A stretch of DNA of 64,000 bases from positions 1 through 64,000 of the forward strand of contig PAQH01000058.1 of assembly GCA_002709225.1 (NCBI GenBank), written 5' to 3'. Positions within the stretch are counted from its first letter, which is position 1. The number at the start of each line of letters is the position of its first letter. The notes under the pieces are model-generated. The model did no database searches, was not told where the DNA came from, and saw only the letters and a list, made by a program, of their open reading frames with translations. Below, in pieces: positions 43,913 through 53,166 of this stretch. Position numbers and translations under genes: made by a program. This DNA comes from Planctomycetaceae bacterium. Its GTDB lineage: Bacteria > Planctomycetota > Planctomycetia > Pirellulales > Pirellulaceae.

Positions 43913-46900
43913 ATGGCAATGGCAAACATGGACCTGGATCGCAACCCGATTGACATGGCGGCTGAAGAATTCTGTCAGAGACAACGACGCGGCGAACATC
44001 CTTCAATCGATGAGTACTGCCAGCGTTACCCGGAACACGCGGATCAAATCCGCGTGCTGTTCCCGGCCATCGTGGCCATGGAACAACTGAAGTCGCGATC
44101 GTCTTCCGGTACCGCCAGTCAGCCGGCCGCACTGGTAGAAATGCCCAAGCAATTGGGAGACTATCGCATTGTGCAAGAAATTGGTCGGGGTGGCATGGGT
44201 GTGGTCTACGAGGCAATTCAGGAATCATTGCGACGCCGTGTGGCGGTAAAAGTTTTCTCAAACCTCACACTCAGTGAACCAAGACATCTGCGCCGCTTCG
44301 AACGTGAAGCGCGAACCGCGGCCAATTTGCATCACACCAACATCGTTCCCGTATTTGGTGTCGGGCAGCAGGAAGATCTGCACTACTTCGCGATGCAGTT
44401 GATTGACGGCCGTGGACTGGACGAAGTGCTACGTGAGTTACGACGACTATGCCTTGACTCGGAAACTCGCGATTACCATGCTCTCGCCCCTCCAACCTCG
44501 CAAGTAGATTCAACTTTTTCAGTGACTGCAGCTGCCTTGCATTTAATGAACGGACGTCTCACGTCCGTAGCTGCTACAGAACAGGAAACTGACGCAACGC
44601 GAACTGCGATCCAAACATGCGATCAGGATTTAACCAGCCCAGGCATCACTTCCACCGCAATCCTTGATCCTGGTGATACCAGCAACGTCGCCAGACTCGC
44701 GGCGAGCAAGCATAGTGGATCCGCCAACACCGACAGTACCCACGCATTCGACGGCAGCCCGGTCTATTGGCAAAGCATCGCGAAAATCGGCTTGCAGATT
44801 GCCGACGCTCTGGAGTACGCCCACGAACAGGGCGTATTGCATCGCGACATCAAGCCAGCCAACCTGCTGCTCGATGCTCAAGGCACTGTCTGGATCACCG
44901 ATTTCGGACTGGCCAAAGCGATTGATCAGGATGATCTCAGTCTGAGTGGTGACGTAGTAGGTACGTTACGTTACATGTCGCCAGAGCAATTTAACGGCAA
45001 CCACAACAAAAAAAGCGATGTCTATAGTCTTGGACTTACGCTCTACGAGTTATTGCTATTGCGGCCGGCATTCGATGATCCGGATCGCCATCGATTGATT
45101 CAACAGATCGCCCAGGGCAACCCACCTAAACTCCGACGCCTGAATCCACAGATTCCACGCGACCTGGAAACGATCGTGCTCACGGCGACGGCAGTGGACC
45201 CTCAGCATCGCTACGCTTCTGCCGGCGCGATGGCGCGCGATCTCAACCGCTTTCTCGAAGACCGCCCTATCCTGGCGAGACGGTCAGGGCCCGTAGAGCG
45301 ACTCTGGCGATGGGGACGTCGCAACCCAGCGGTTGCTTCGCTGAGCACCTCCTTATTAGTGGTATTGCTCAGCTCATTGGCGTGGATCAACGTCGAGTGG
45401 CGGCAAGCCGAAATGGAAAAGGAACGCGCGACTGCGGCCAATCGCCGCGCAGAAAGCAACCTGCGCCTGGCTTTGGAGTCGATGGACCGCATGCTTCAGA
45501 AGTTCACACCACAATGGCTCGAACAGCCATCTGCGCCTCAAGTGGAAGGGGAAGAACCTGAAGTCCCGTTTCAAATGACGGTCTCCGAGAACAACGCGGA
45601 GTTCCTACAGCAAATCCTCAAATTTTACGATCAATTCGCTGAAGAAAACGCGGAAAACCCCGACCTGCGTTTTGCCACCGCGAAGGCCAGTAGCCGAATT
45701 GGACAAATCCGTCGCCGCCTCGGACAACCTGAACAAGCCGAAGACGCATATCACCGGGCTTTAGAGTTGTTTGCAGAAATGCCTAACGACTTTGAAGACC
45801 ATGAGACACTCGCCATTGAAACGGCGATCGCACAGCGTGAACTAGGACTTACTCTTCAACTCGACTTACAGCGGCGCAGCCGGACCGAAGACATGCTTAC
45901 CCTGGCCCTCCGCACACTCGACGCATCTAATCCCAAAAAACTCAGTGACAAAGCAAGCCTTGAAGTCGCGCGCACGCTTCACGAATTAGGCACACTTTTC
46001 CTCAGCAGTGGAAAACGTGCGGAAGCACATAGCAACCATGAACGCGAATTAGAGATTCTCACTCGGCTGCGGAAACAGGACCCTGGGAATCCAGAGGCTC
46101 GCTTTCTTCAGGCTCGCTGCAACAGAAACCTCTCGCTGCTTGCTTTCCCGAGTCGCCGCACAGAGTCTGGAGCCACTTCCTCTTCTTCGCAGGACGTCAA
46201 ACGCGCGCGACAGAACATCTCCGAAGCGATTGAACTGCTAGAGCAACTCCGCCGCGACTTCCCGGACTTCCCGGATTATCAATGTGAGCTAAGCGAGACG
46301 CTGGTCGCCTCGGCTCGAATCACAATGGCAATAACGTCACGTGATCCGACGGCCACGGACGCCGGTCGACAGGCGGCAATCCAGTTACATACTGCCATAT
46401 ATCTGGCCGAACAGTTGGTCCGAGTCCACCCGACAATTCCACGCTATCGGCTGGCGTTGCTTGCGGGCCACTATCGGATGGCGGCACGGCTCCGCGATCT
46501 CAAGCAATCCAGCGGGGCGTTGCGCCACCACCGGAAAACGGTTGAACTGTGCGTCGAGCTAGTCGAGCAGTTTCCGGAAATTGCCATCTACCAGCGTTAC
46601 CTGAACCACCTTTATCGTCAGCTAATCCGAGCCGTGGAAACGCGTCACGGAAAGGACGAAACCTGGCGTCAAGTTGTTACGGACGCAGCCCAGCAAATGT
46701 CTAAGTACCTGCAAGCTACCGCCGCGGAGAGCTCCGGGCTGGAACTCGCTCGCAGATACCATCGGCTGGGCGAGCTCTACTACGATCTGGAAAATTTCGC
46801 AAATGCGCGGCCAGCCTTCGAGACGGCAGTACGTTATTGGCAGGGGTTGGATCCCGAACTGCCCATTATCTTTGCGCTAGCACGCACCAAGCATGCCTTG

Positions 46901-47176
46901 GGGAATAGCCTGCGAGAGCTCAATGAGCTTGAACTCTCACAGCGCGAGCTGGAAGAAGCAATTCTCTTACAAAGAACTCTGGGATTCCCGCGCGCGCCGT
47001 CAACAAGCACTCCGAGAACCTTCTGGAAACAAGAGTTACGCCAGCAGTACCGCAGTCTCGCCAACACACTGGACCTGATGGGAAACCGGCAGGAGGCCAA
47101 CCACATGCGCGCCGAGGCAAGTAAATTGCTGACACCTGCGCCAAGCACTGAAGCCCCACCAGAGCCAGCTGCGTAA
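43913..47176 (+). CDS. Ser/Thr protein kinase with transmembrane helix and TPR-like region
   Basis: 1087 residues from ATG 43913 (AAGGA five bases upstream); an ATG at 43817 overlapping the sigma stop by four bases is possible. An N-terminal helical part (EEFCQRQRRGEHPSIDEYC) precedes the kinase. Glycine loop GRGGMGVVYEA near 91, Lys113 in RRVAVKVF, HRDIKPANLL near 310, DFGLAKA near 330, and GTLRYMSPEQF. About 105 residues of Thr/Ser-rich text (near 180-285) are inserted between the hinge and the catalytic loop. One membrane helix (LSTSLLVVLLSSLAW, near 480) is followed by about 590 residues of helical repeats. All catalytic residues are present. It probably regulates the preceding sigma factor. 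Confidence 0.92.
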   Translation: MAMANMDLDRNPIDMAAEEFCQRQRRGEHPSIDEYCQRYPEHADQIRVLFPAIVAMEQLKSRSSSGTASQPAALVEMPKQLGDYRIVQEIGRGGMGVVYEAIQESLRRRVAVKVFSNLTLSEPRHLRRFEREARTAANLHHTNIVPVFGVGQQEDLHYFAMQLIDGRGLDEVLRELRRLCLDSETRDYHALAPPTSQVDSTFSVTAAALHLMNGRLTSVAATEQETDATRTAIQTCDQDLTSPGITSTAILDPGDTSNVARLAASKHSGSANTDSTHAFDGSPVYWQSIAKIGLQIADALEYAHEQGVLHRDIKPANLLLDAQGTVWITDFGLAKAIDQDDLSLSGDVVGTLRYMSPEQFNGNHNKKSDVYSLGLTLYELLLLRPAFDDPDRHRLIQQIAQGNPPKLRRLNPQIPRDLETIVLTATAVDPQHRYASAGAMARDLNRFLEDRPILARRSGPVERLWRWGRRNPAVASLSTSLLVVLLSSLAWINVEWRQAEMEKERATAANRRAESNLRLALESMDRMLQKFTPQWLEQPSAPQVEGEEPEVPFQMTVSENNAEFLQQILKFYDQFAEENAENPDLRFATAKASSRIGQIRRRLGQPEQAEDAYHRALELFAEMPNDFEDHETLAIETAIAQRELGLTLQLDLQRRSRTEDMLTLALRTLDASNPKKLSDKASLEVARTLHELGTLFLSSGKRAEAHSNHERELEILTRLRKQDPGNPEARFLQARCNRNLSLLAFPSRRTESGATSSSSQDVKRARQNISEAIELLEQLRRDFPDFPDYQCELSETLVASARITMAITSRDPTATDAGRQAAIQLHTAIYLAEQLVRVHPTIPRYRLALLAGHYRMAARLRDLKQSSGALRHHRKTVELCVELVEQFPEIAIYQRYLNHLYRQLIRAVETRHGKDETWRQVVTDAAQQMSKYLQATAAESSGLELARRYHRLGELYYDLENFANARPAFETAVRYWQGLDPELPIIFALARTKHALGNSLRELNELELSQRELEEAILLQRTLGFPRAPSTSTPRTFWKQELRQQYRSLANTLDLMGNRQEANHMRAEASKLLTPAPSTEAPPEPAA

Positions 47177-47178
47177 CC

Positions 47179-47207
47179 CTGGATCGTGATCTAAGGCGAT
47201 CCTCCAG
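47179..47207 (+). terminator. Possible hairpin after the kinase gene
   Basis: CTGGATCG pairs with CGATCC-TC-CAG across a ten-base loop, with a two-base bulge, directly after the kinase stop. No T-run follows. Confidence 0.35.
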
Positions 47208-47413
47208 AGTCCGCCACTGTAAATCTCTCTGCCGCACGTTACGCGCTCTCGGAACTCAAGCAAGTACCTCCTGCAAAAGTCGTGGGAAGCTGCTAACATC
47301 TTCGTTCCCGCCCGCGAACCCAACTCTTGCCGGAACGCTGCGTCCCGGAATTCGCGTTACTTTCTGAAACCCTCTCTCTGTTCACTCGTCCTTCTCCCCG
47401 CGCACCGGCTTCG

Positions 47414-48727
47414 ATGCTACGTTCCACTGCTGCTCCAGCTCGCACCACCGCGCGTGGACCATCCGTCTCGCGTTTCGCCAATCTGCCATTCTTCTATGGC
47501 TGGGTCATCCTGGCGATTGCGGTTGTGGCTACCGTTGCCACCACACCAGGGCAAACACACGGGGTCACCATTTTCAACCCATTCTTCACCGAACACCTCA
47601 AGCTAACCAAGACGCAGCTGTCCGGCGCCTATATGGTGGCAACACTTTTGGCCGGGTTCACAATGCCCTGGCTGGGAAGCTGGATGGACAAGCGAGGCAT
47701 CCGAGTGATGATGACCCTGGTGGTGTGCGGATTAAGCGGCACCTGCCTGCTGGCATCATACGTCTCCGACTTCACATCACTTCTCGTAGTCTTTTTTCTG
47801 TTCCGAATGTTGGGGCAGGGGGCGTTGTCACTATTAGCCAGTAATGCCGTCGGCATGTGGTTTGACACCCGACTGGGTACCGCAAATGGCATTCTCAGTG
47901 TTCTCTCCACGCTGATCACCAGCCAGGTGCTGTTGGCGATGAACCAGCTTGTGCTAGATGCCGGATGGCGGATGACCTATCGAATCATCGCCATCTGCAT
48001 CGCAGCATCACTACTACCGCTGTTGGCTTTCCTGTTTCGCAACCGGCCTGAAGACATTGGCCGCTATCCCGATGGACGTGCCGGTCCGCTCAACTCGACA
48101 GCCAACAGTCAACAGCAGCACCATCAAGTACAGCAATCGTATGATTTTGGCAGAGTGTTGCGTACCCGATGCTACTGGATCCTGATCGCAACGCATGTCG
48201 CCTGGTCATTGATTGGCACGGCGCTCATTTTTCACATTCACGGACTTTTTGCGGCCCGAGACCTAGCCGCTACCACGGCCAACCAAACACTGACTCAGCT
48301 ATTCATCGCTGCAGCTGCGATACAGTTGATCAGCGGTATTCTGGCGGACCGAGTTCCGCTGCATCTCCTCTTGGCAACGAGTAGCGGTGGCATGCTTGTC
48401 GCTACGGGTTTGCTGCTCAGTGCAGACCCGTCCCTGCTTAGTACCGGGTATCTTGTCTTTGGTATGTCACAGGCCATTACCGGTGTGGTCAGCGGCACTA
48501 TTTTCATCCGCTACTTTGGCCGTAATCACATCGGCAAGATTCGCGGCAGCGTGTTTAGCGCAATGGTCGCGGGTAGCGCACTGGGCCCGTTTGTCATGGG
48601 CTTTCTCTACGAACAACTCGGCAGTTTCACCCCATCTCTGTGGTTGTTCGCGGTTAGTTTCCTGGTCGTCACAATATTGACGATGCTGGCCACACCACCG
48701 AAGCCCGACCAAGCGATCGCGTCCTGA
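47414..48727 (+). CDS. Major facilitator superfamily transporter
   Basis: 437 residues from ATG 47414; an in-frame TTG at 47327 would add a Pro/Arg-rich stretch. Twelve hydrophobic segments are expected; clear ones are FFYGWVILAIAVVATVA, YMVATLLAGFTMPWLGSW and ILTMLATP at the end. The loop WMDKRGIRVMM fits the MFS signature after helix 2. The opening FYGWVI and the layout recall the monocarboxylate or oxalate/formate antiporter group. Substrate unknown. It is convergent with the VWA gene. Confidence 0.88.
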   Translation: MLRSTAAPARTTARGPSVSRFANLPFFYGWVILAIAVVATVATTPGQTHGVTIFNPFFTEHLKLTKTQLSGAYMVATLLAGFTMPWLGSWMDKRGIRVMMTLVVCGLSGTCLLASYVSDFTSLLVVFFLFRMLGQGALSLLASNAVGMWFDTRLGTANGILSVLSTLITSQVLLAMNQLVLDAGWRMTYRIIAICIAASLLPLLAFLFRNRPEDIGRYPDGRAGPLNSTANSQQQHHQVQQSYDFGRVLRTRCYWILIATHVAWSLIGTALIFHIHGLFAARDLAATTANQTLTQLFIAAAAIQLISGILADRVPLHLLLATSSGGMLVATGLLLSADPSLLSTGYLVFGMSQAITGVVSGTIFIRYFGRNHIGKIRGSVFSAMVAGSALGPFVMGFLYEQLGSFTPSLWLFAVSFLVVTILTMLATPPKPDQAIAS

Positions 48728-48760
48728 GGCCCACCAGAACTTTTCGCAGTACCGCGACAG

Positions 48761-48788
48761 CCTGTTGTCCCTGGCACCGGCGAACAGG
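48761..48788. terminator. Weak hairpin between convergent genes
   Basis: CCTGTT and AACAGG can pair across 16 bases between the MFS stop and the VWA stop. Only six pairs, so a weak call. Confidence 0.25.
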
Positions 48789-48789
48789 A

Positions 48790-50490
48790 TCACGCGATAA
48801 TCTCTCTCTTGTTGGAAACATAATCCCAAATCACGAATCGGTCCAAATCACTGCCACCCGTGAAAATCACCCGTCCTTGGGTCGTTTCGGCAAGTCGGTA
48901 GGCAAAGTGAATATCCTCCTGAGATTGTGACCAACTCGGGACCAGGAAGAGATTGATTGTGATACCTTCGCGTTGGCAGAGTTTGCCTTCGCGCAACGTC
49001 GCTGCCTCCGTGAGTGGGTCGGGAGGATACAACAGATACAGCCAGGAACCCTCAAAGTGTGCGGTTGGCAAACCATCCGTAATCAAGATCACCTGCCGGT
49101 TCGGCGTATCTTGAGCAGCCAACATCAAGCGTGCCGTCTGTAGTCCATGTTGAATATTGGTGAAGTGGGGTGGCACTTGTACTTCGCTGATGTCATCACG
49201 GCTCATATCCGCCTTGAGGCGTACAATCGGATCGTGAATCGTGGGAACCTTGGGGAGCATTTCAATCACCTCTCCCCGCTGTCGCGGCCTGGCGAACGTG
49301 TACATCTCCACGAATTGCAGAACGTCGCCAGGGTATTCGTGGCGAATCAACCCCTCCAACGCCAATGCCATCCGTTTCACGTTGATGTACTGGCCTTCGT
49401 AGCGCATCGAACCACTCATATCCATCAACACCACCGTCGCACATTTGGGTGAATTGCGTGTCCGGTGGATCTCGATATCTTCGGGCCGCCAACGTACGGG
49501 CTGTGCTCCTCCGCTGCGCAACAACGCATTGATCATGGATTGGGGAATGTCCATCTGGCTCACCGAATCGCCAAACTCGTAAGATTTCGTCTGCTGGAGC
49601 TCGACTGCCCCTTCACCAACGACGCGTTCCGCGTGCCGCCCCGTGCGAGACTCTTGCAGATTACTGAAAATCCTCTCGAGCAACTTGCCTTGAAACAAAC
49701 GGTATGCTTGAGGTGTCAGTTCATAACCGCCACCCGCGTTCATCAATCCCTGGCGTTCAGCCATTTCACGAGCGTAATCCTCCACGTACTGCCGCAACCC
49801 TTCGAGCTGAGCGATGTCTCCCGGCTCGGTAAATTCACGCAATGCCTCGAGATCAACCACAGCAATCTGTGCTGTCTCACGGGCCTCCTCAAGCTGCTTC
49901 AGCAACTCATCGATTTTCTCGAGTTCCTCCTTAACATCTAACGCCTCCTCCACCGTCAAAGCGACACGCCCGGTAAAGTCGTAGCGCGCCGCGAGCTCCT
50001 CGACCTGATAACGGTTCCCCAACACATTCATCAGCTGCAGCAGTGAGCGTGCAAAATCGGACCGCTGATCCTCCAAGGCGTACCACAGCCTCTCCAGGTC
50101 ATATAACTGTTCGTCCAGAAATGCCTGGTCGAACCGGCGGCGTGCCTTGCCTGGCGGAGTGATCGCAAAACCCATCTGCTGGTAATCGCGAGCACTCTTT
50201 TCGACAACCGTGTCGGTTTCATAACGCATGAGGATCTTCCTCTTACGTTCCAATAAGATGGCGCGTAGCGCATCAATGCTCGGCCCCAATCCTGCAATCT
50301 GGCTGGGATCCAGTTTCACCGCCCGTGCCAATTCCTCGTCTGTCAATCGGCGCAAGTCACCGAACATCAGGGCGTGCTCGAATGCAGATGAAGCGAGATC
50401 GACAGGAGCGGCCGTCGGGCTCGGAAAATTCCGGGGATCGTATTTCTGGTAGGTGTGAATGATTCCGCCAAAGCGGCTTTGGTTTGTCAT
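48790..50490 (-). CDS. Cytoplasmic VWA (von Willebrand factor A) domain protein
   Basis: 566 residues from ATG 50490 (ATG 50499 also possible). No signal or membrane segment is seen. The N-terminal two-thirds are helical and charged, with a coiled-coil-like part (VKEELEKIDELLKQLEEA). The C-terminal VWA domain has the metal-binding MIDAS sequence VLMDMSGSM, then QVILITDGLPTAHFEG and RVIFTGGSDLDRFV. Proteins of this form usually work with a MoxR-type AAA ATPase gene, but no such gene is in the window. It is divergent from the isomerase-like gene. Confidence 0.85.
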   Translation of the reverse strand: MTNQSRFGGIIHTYQKYDPRNFPSPTAAPVDLASSAFEHALMFGDLRRLTDEELARAVKLDPSQIAGLGPSIDALRAILLERKRKILMRYETDTVVEKSARDYQQMGFAITPPGKARRRFDQAFLDEQLYDLERLWYALEDQRSDFARSLLQLMNVLGNRYQVEELAARYDFTGRVALTVEEALDVKEELEKIDELLKQLEEARETAQIAVVDLEALREFTEPGDIAQLEGLRQYVEDYAREMAERQGLMNAGGGYELTPQAYRLFQGKLLERIFSNLQESRTGRHAERVVGEGAVELQQTKSYEFGDSVSQMDIPQSMINALLRSGGAQPVRWRPEDIEIHRTRNSPKCATVVLMDMSGSMRYEGQYINVKRMALALEGLIRHEYPGDVLQFVEMYTFARPRQRGEVIEMLPKVPTIHDPIVRLKADMSRDDISEVQVPPHFTNIQHGLQTARLMLAAQDTPNRQVILITDGLPTAHFEGSWLYLLYPPDPLTEAATLREGKLCQREGITINLFLVPSWSQSQEDIHFAYRLAETTQGRVIFTGGSDLDRFVIWDYVSNKREIIA

Positions 50491-50583
50491 GCCAACCATT
50501 ATGGGCAATACTCTTGTCTCCGTGAAGTTCCAAGTACGCGTCGTCCGCTCACGGTTCCCCACCACAATGAATTGTCTATTTCA

Positions 50584-51420
50584 ATGGAAACATCTGCGAT
50601 GCGGCTCGCAATTTGCAACGAAACGTTCCAGGATTGGCCGTTTGATCGGGCCTTCGCCTTCGCCCGGGAATGCGGCTATACAGGCATCGAATTTGCCCCC
50701 TTTACGATCAATAAAGACGCTCGTGAAATTTCCCCCAAACAACGGGATGAGATTCGGAGCCAGGTAGAAACCGCCGACTTGCAAACTATCGGGCTGCACT
50801 GGTTGTTGGCATTCACGGAAGGCTATTATCTGACTTCGCCTGATACTGAAACGCGTAAACGCACCGCTGACTATCTGTCTGAGTTAGGGAGACTCTGCCG
50901 CGACCTTGGTGGCCACATACTAGTTTTGGGATCGCCCCAACAGCGCAATCTGCTCCCGGGAATCTCTCACGAAGAAGCAATGCGTCTGGCAGCCGATGTC
51001 CTGCAGCAAGCGATGCCAGCTTTTGCAGACTGTGAAGTCACACTGGCGGTGGAACCACTGGGGCCTGCGGAAGGCGATTTCCTGCTCACTGCCGCCGACG
51101 GACGCAAACTCGTCGATCTAGTTGCCGCGCCGCAATGTCAGCTGCACTTGGACGTTAAAGCGATGTCGACAGAGTCCCAACCAATCGATCAGGTAATTCG
51201 CGACCATGCTGACATCATGTACCACTTTCACGCCAATGACGCCAACTGCCGTGGCCCCGGAATGGGGGATACCGACTTTATACCAATCTTGCAGGCCCTC
51301 TCCGACGTAGATTACCAAGGCTGGGTTTCCGTGGAAGTGTTTGACTACGACCCAGGTGTCGAAGCGCTGGCCAGCGACAGCATTCGCTATCTTGAGGATT
51401 GCCTGCAGCAACTCTCCTGA
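50584..51420 (+). CDS. Sugar-phosphate isomerase/epimerase-like TIM-barrel protein
   Basis: 278 residues from ATG 50584 (ATG 50599 is the next choice and starts the domain directly, RLAICNETF). The xylose-isomerase-like barrel shows CGYTGIEFAPFTIN, TIGLHWLLAF, ILVLGSPQQRN, VTLAVEPLGPAEGDF (Glu metal ligand), QLHLDVKAMS and YHFHANDANCRGPG, then WVSVEVFDYDPG. One metal ion is expected. Substrate unknown; many planctomycete members act on sugars or inositols. Cytoplasmic. Confidence 0.87.
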   Translation: METSAMRLAICNETFQDWPFDRAFAFARECGYTGIEFAPFTINKDAREISPKQRDEIRSQVETADLQTIGLHWLLAFTEGYYLTSPDTETRKRTADYLSELGRLCRDLGGHILVLGSPQQRNLLPGISHEEAMRLAADVLQQAMPAFADCEVTLAVEPLGPAEGDFLLTAADGRKLVDLVAAPQCQLHLDVKAMSTESQPIDQVIRDHADIMYHFHANDANCRGPGMGDTDFIPILQALSDVDYQGWVSVEVFDYDPGVEALASDSIRYLEDCLQQLS

Positions 51421-51566
51421 AAACCGGCAAGTAGGTGACAGCGAATTCGGAGGCCAGCCTACAACGCGGGAGTACCGACAGGAGGATCCACGGTCGGACT
51501 TTTCAACAACCGAGGGGCTGTTTCGCGTCAGGCTCCGTGGCAAACTGTCGCGGGCCGAAAGCCAGA

Positions 51567-51962
51567 CTAGCTGGCGGCCGCCTTCAACTCAGCCAAATGC
51601 TGCGCGGTTCCGACGAGTCGATCCCAATTTTCATGAATGTATTCCGGCGGTCCGCCAACTTGGGCAACTACTTGTGCAACCTGCTCGGTCGGCACCATTT
51701 CGATCGCGTCCCAAGGACAGACAAGCAACTCGTAGGGATTCGACTTCTTCTGGGGAATATGGACGCAAACCTCACATCCCACGCAACGCTCCAGGTCGAT
51801 TTCACACCAGGACTGGTTGCCTTTTACCCCGTGACCAAACGAATTCATAAAAATACAATCGACCGGGCACACTTCCAGACAGGACTCACAGCCCGTGCAA
51901 TTATCGGCGTTAATGACCGCCAATTCCTTAGGGAGTTTCTTGCGGGGCCCCTTCTTAGCCAT
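51567..51962 (-). CDS. Ferredoxin with one standard and one spread-out [4Fe-4S] motif
   Basis: 131 residues from ATG 51962 (AGAGG about eight bases upstream). First cluster motif: CTGCESCLEVCPVDC, standard. Second: CVGCEVC, but the last Cys-Pro comes only 15 residues later (CVHIPQKKSNPYELLVCP) instead of three. A further Cys lies before it (WCEIDLERC). About 40 residues follow the clusters (VGGPPEYIHENWDRL). I think similar proteins exist in other planctomycetes, so this may be a lineage-specific form. Soluble electron carrier; partner unknown. Confidence 0.88.
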   Translation of the reverse strand: MAKKGPRKKLPKELAVINADNCTGCESCLEVCPVDCIFMNSFGHGVKGNQSWCEIDLERCVGCEVCVHIPQKKSNPYELLVCPWDAIEMVPTEQVAQVVAQVGGPPEYIHENWDRLVGTAQHLAELKAAAS

Positions 51963-52281
51963 CAGCAAAACCTCTTGACCTGTCAATAAAACACAGCACT
52001 TGCCGGAAAACTATCCCTGGCGACTCCACTAGTATAGAAGGTGCCCGCAAGTGAGCCAAGCCGACCCTACTGGAACTAGCTGCTGCGAAACACCGGCAAA
52101 CGCTTACGACGCAGCGAATCAGCGTTCCTACTGGGCACCTGCTCACCTCATCCGGTCGCACCTTTTCTAGCGACTCCGACAACTACAACAGATGCACCAT
52201 CCGGTGATTCCAAGCTGAAGATCTCCTCCAGGCCGCGCCGATTTTATGCGATGAAGGATACTCTCTCTGCGGAGTTAAGCC
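51963..52281. other. Divergent intergenic region
   Basis: 319 bases between the ferredoxin start and the unknown exported protein. No gene-like frame. Both genes have good Shine-Dalgarno sites at its edges; promoters cannot be assigned by eye. Confidence 0.5.
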
Positions 52282-52923
52282 ATGTTTCCCCGTCGTCTCT
52301 TCATTCCCTCACTGCTCGCTGCGGTCGGTGTACCGTATGCAATGATGCGTGAAGACCAGAGACAAGTGCAGACGGCAACGAAATCGGGAATCAGCAAACA
52401 CTCCTCGTATTACAACGGCATTACGTCGCCCGGGGTTGCCACGGGTATCCCCCTGGCTGGCAAGCCGGGCATGGAATTGCACCAGCTGTTTCGTTTCAAC
52501 ATTTCCCCCCACTGGGTGACGGCGAATTGGCCGCGAGTTTCAACGATCCAGACCTCGACAAACCTGCAAGGGCTACGCATTCCGGTCGTCACCGGAACTC
52601 AGAAAGACGCGTTGGTCGGTGTATTGACCTACTACTTCGATAGCCAGGACCGATTGGTGCGAATTTCCTTTCAGGGTCACACTGGGGACGAAAGGCCGCT
52701 TGTCCAATATTGTCTGAAACAATTTGAGTTGCGCGTCACACCAAAACTAGGCTCCGGCATGTACGCATACAAACGGCGAGGTCGTCCGTTGAGCCTGCTC
52801 CGCGTACGGCGTGCCCCTGTCATCCGGGCATCGACGCCCAATGCCAGTCTCGAGGTTTCATTGGAGCTCAATCATCCCCGGCTCTCCCGTGAGCTGAGTT
52901 CCAAGTTCAGAAACCAGCTCTGA
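52282..52923 (+). CDS. Exported protein of unknown function
   Basis: 213 residues; GGAG lies seven bases before ATG 52282. The N-terminus RRLFIPSLLAAVGVPYAMM is a short signal or anchor. The rest mixes strands: MELHQLFRFNISPHWVT, LRIPVVTGTQKDALVGVLTY, YFDSQDRLVRISFQGHTG. The C-terminus is Arg/Leu-rich. I do not recognise the family with confidence. It lies just before the ABC sugar operon but the gap and lack of overlap make a joint function uncertain. Confidence 0.7.
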   Translation: MFPRRLFIPSLLAAVGVPYAMMREDQRQVQTATKSGISKHSSYYNGITSPGVATGIPLAGKPGMELHQLFRFNISPHWVTANWPRVSTIQTSTNLQGLRIPVVTGTQKDALVGVLTYYFDSQDRLVRISFQGHTGDERPLVQYCLKQFELRVTPKLGSGMYAYKRRGRPLSLLRVRRAPVIRASTPNASLEVSLELNHPRLSRELSSKFRNQL

Positions 52924-53166
52924 CCGTTCGCGCGGGACAAACTGTCCACCGCTGCTCCTCGGCAAACGTTGAAGTGTATCGCGAGTTATGTGCACTCCGT
53001 CAGTGAATGCACCGACACCTTTTCGACATTTTGACATTACGGCCTCATATCGGAGTGCGCGGTCCAAGGTTGCTTTTTGCCCTACGGCAGCAGATCGGAC
53101 TCCGTACCCTCACCACCAATCGCGGCCGCTCGTTATAATCACGCTTCACCTCAAGGATCTCTCGAA

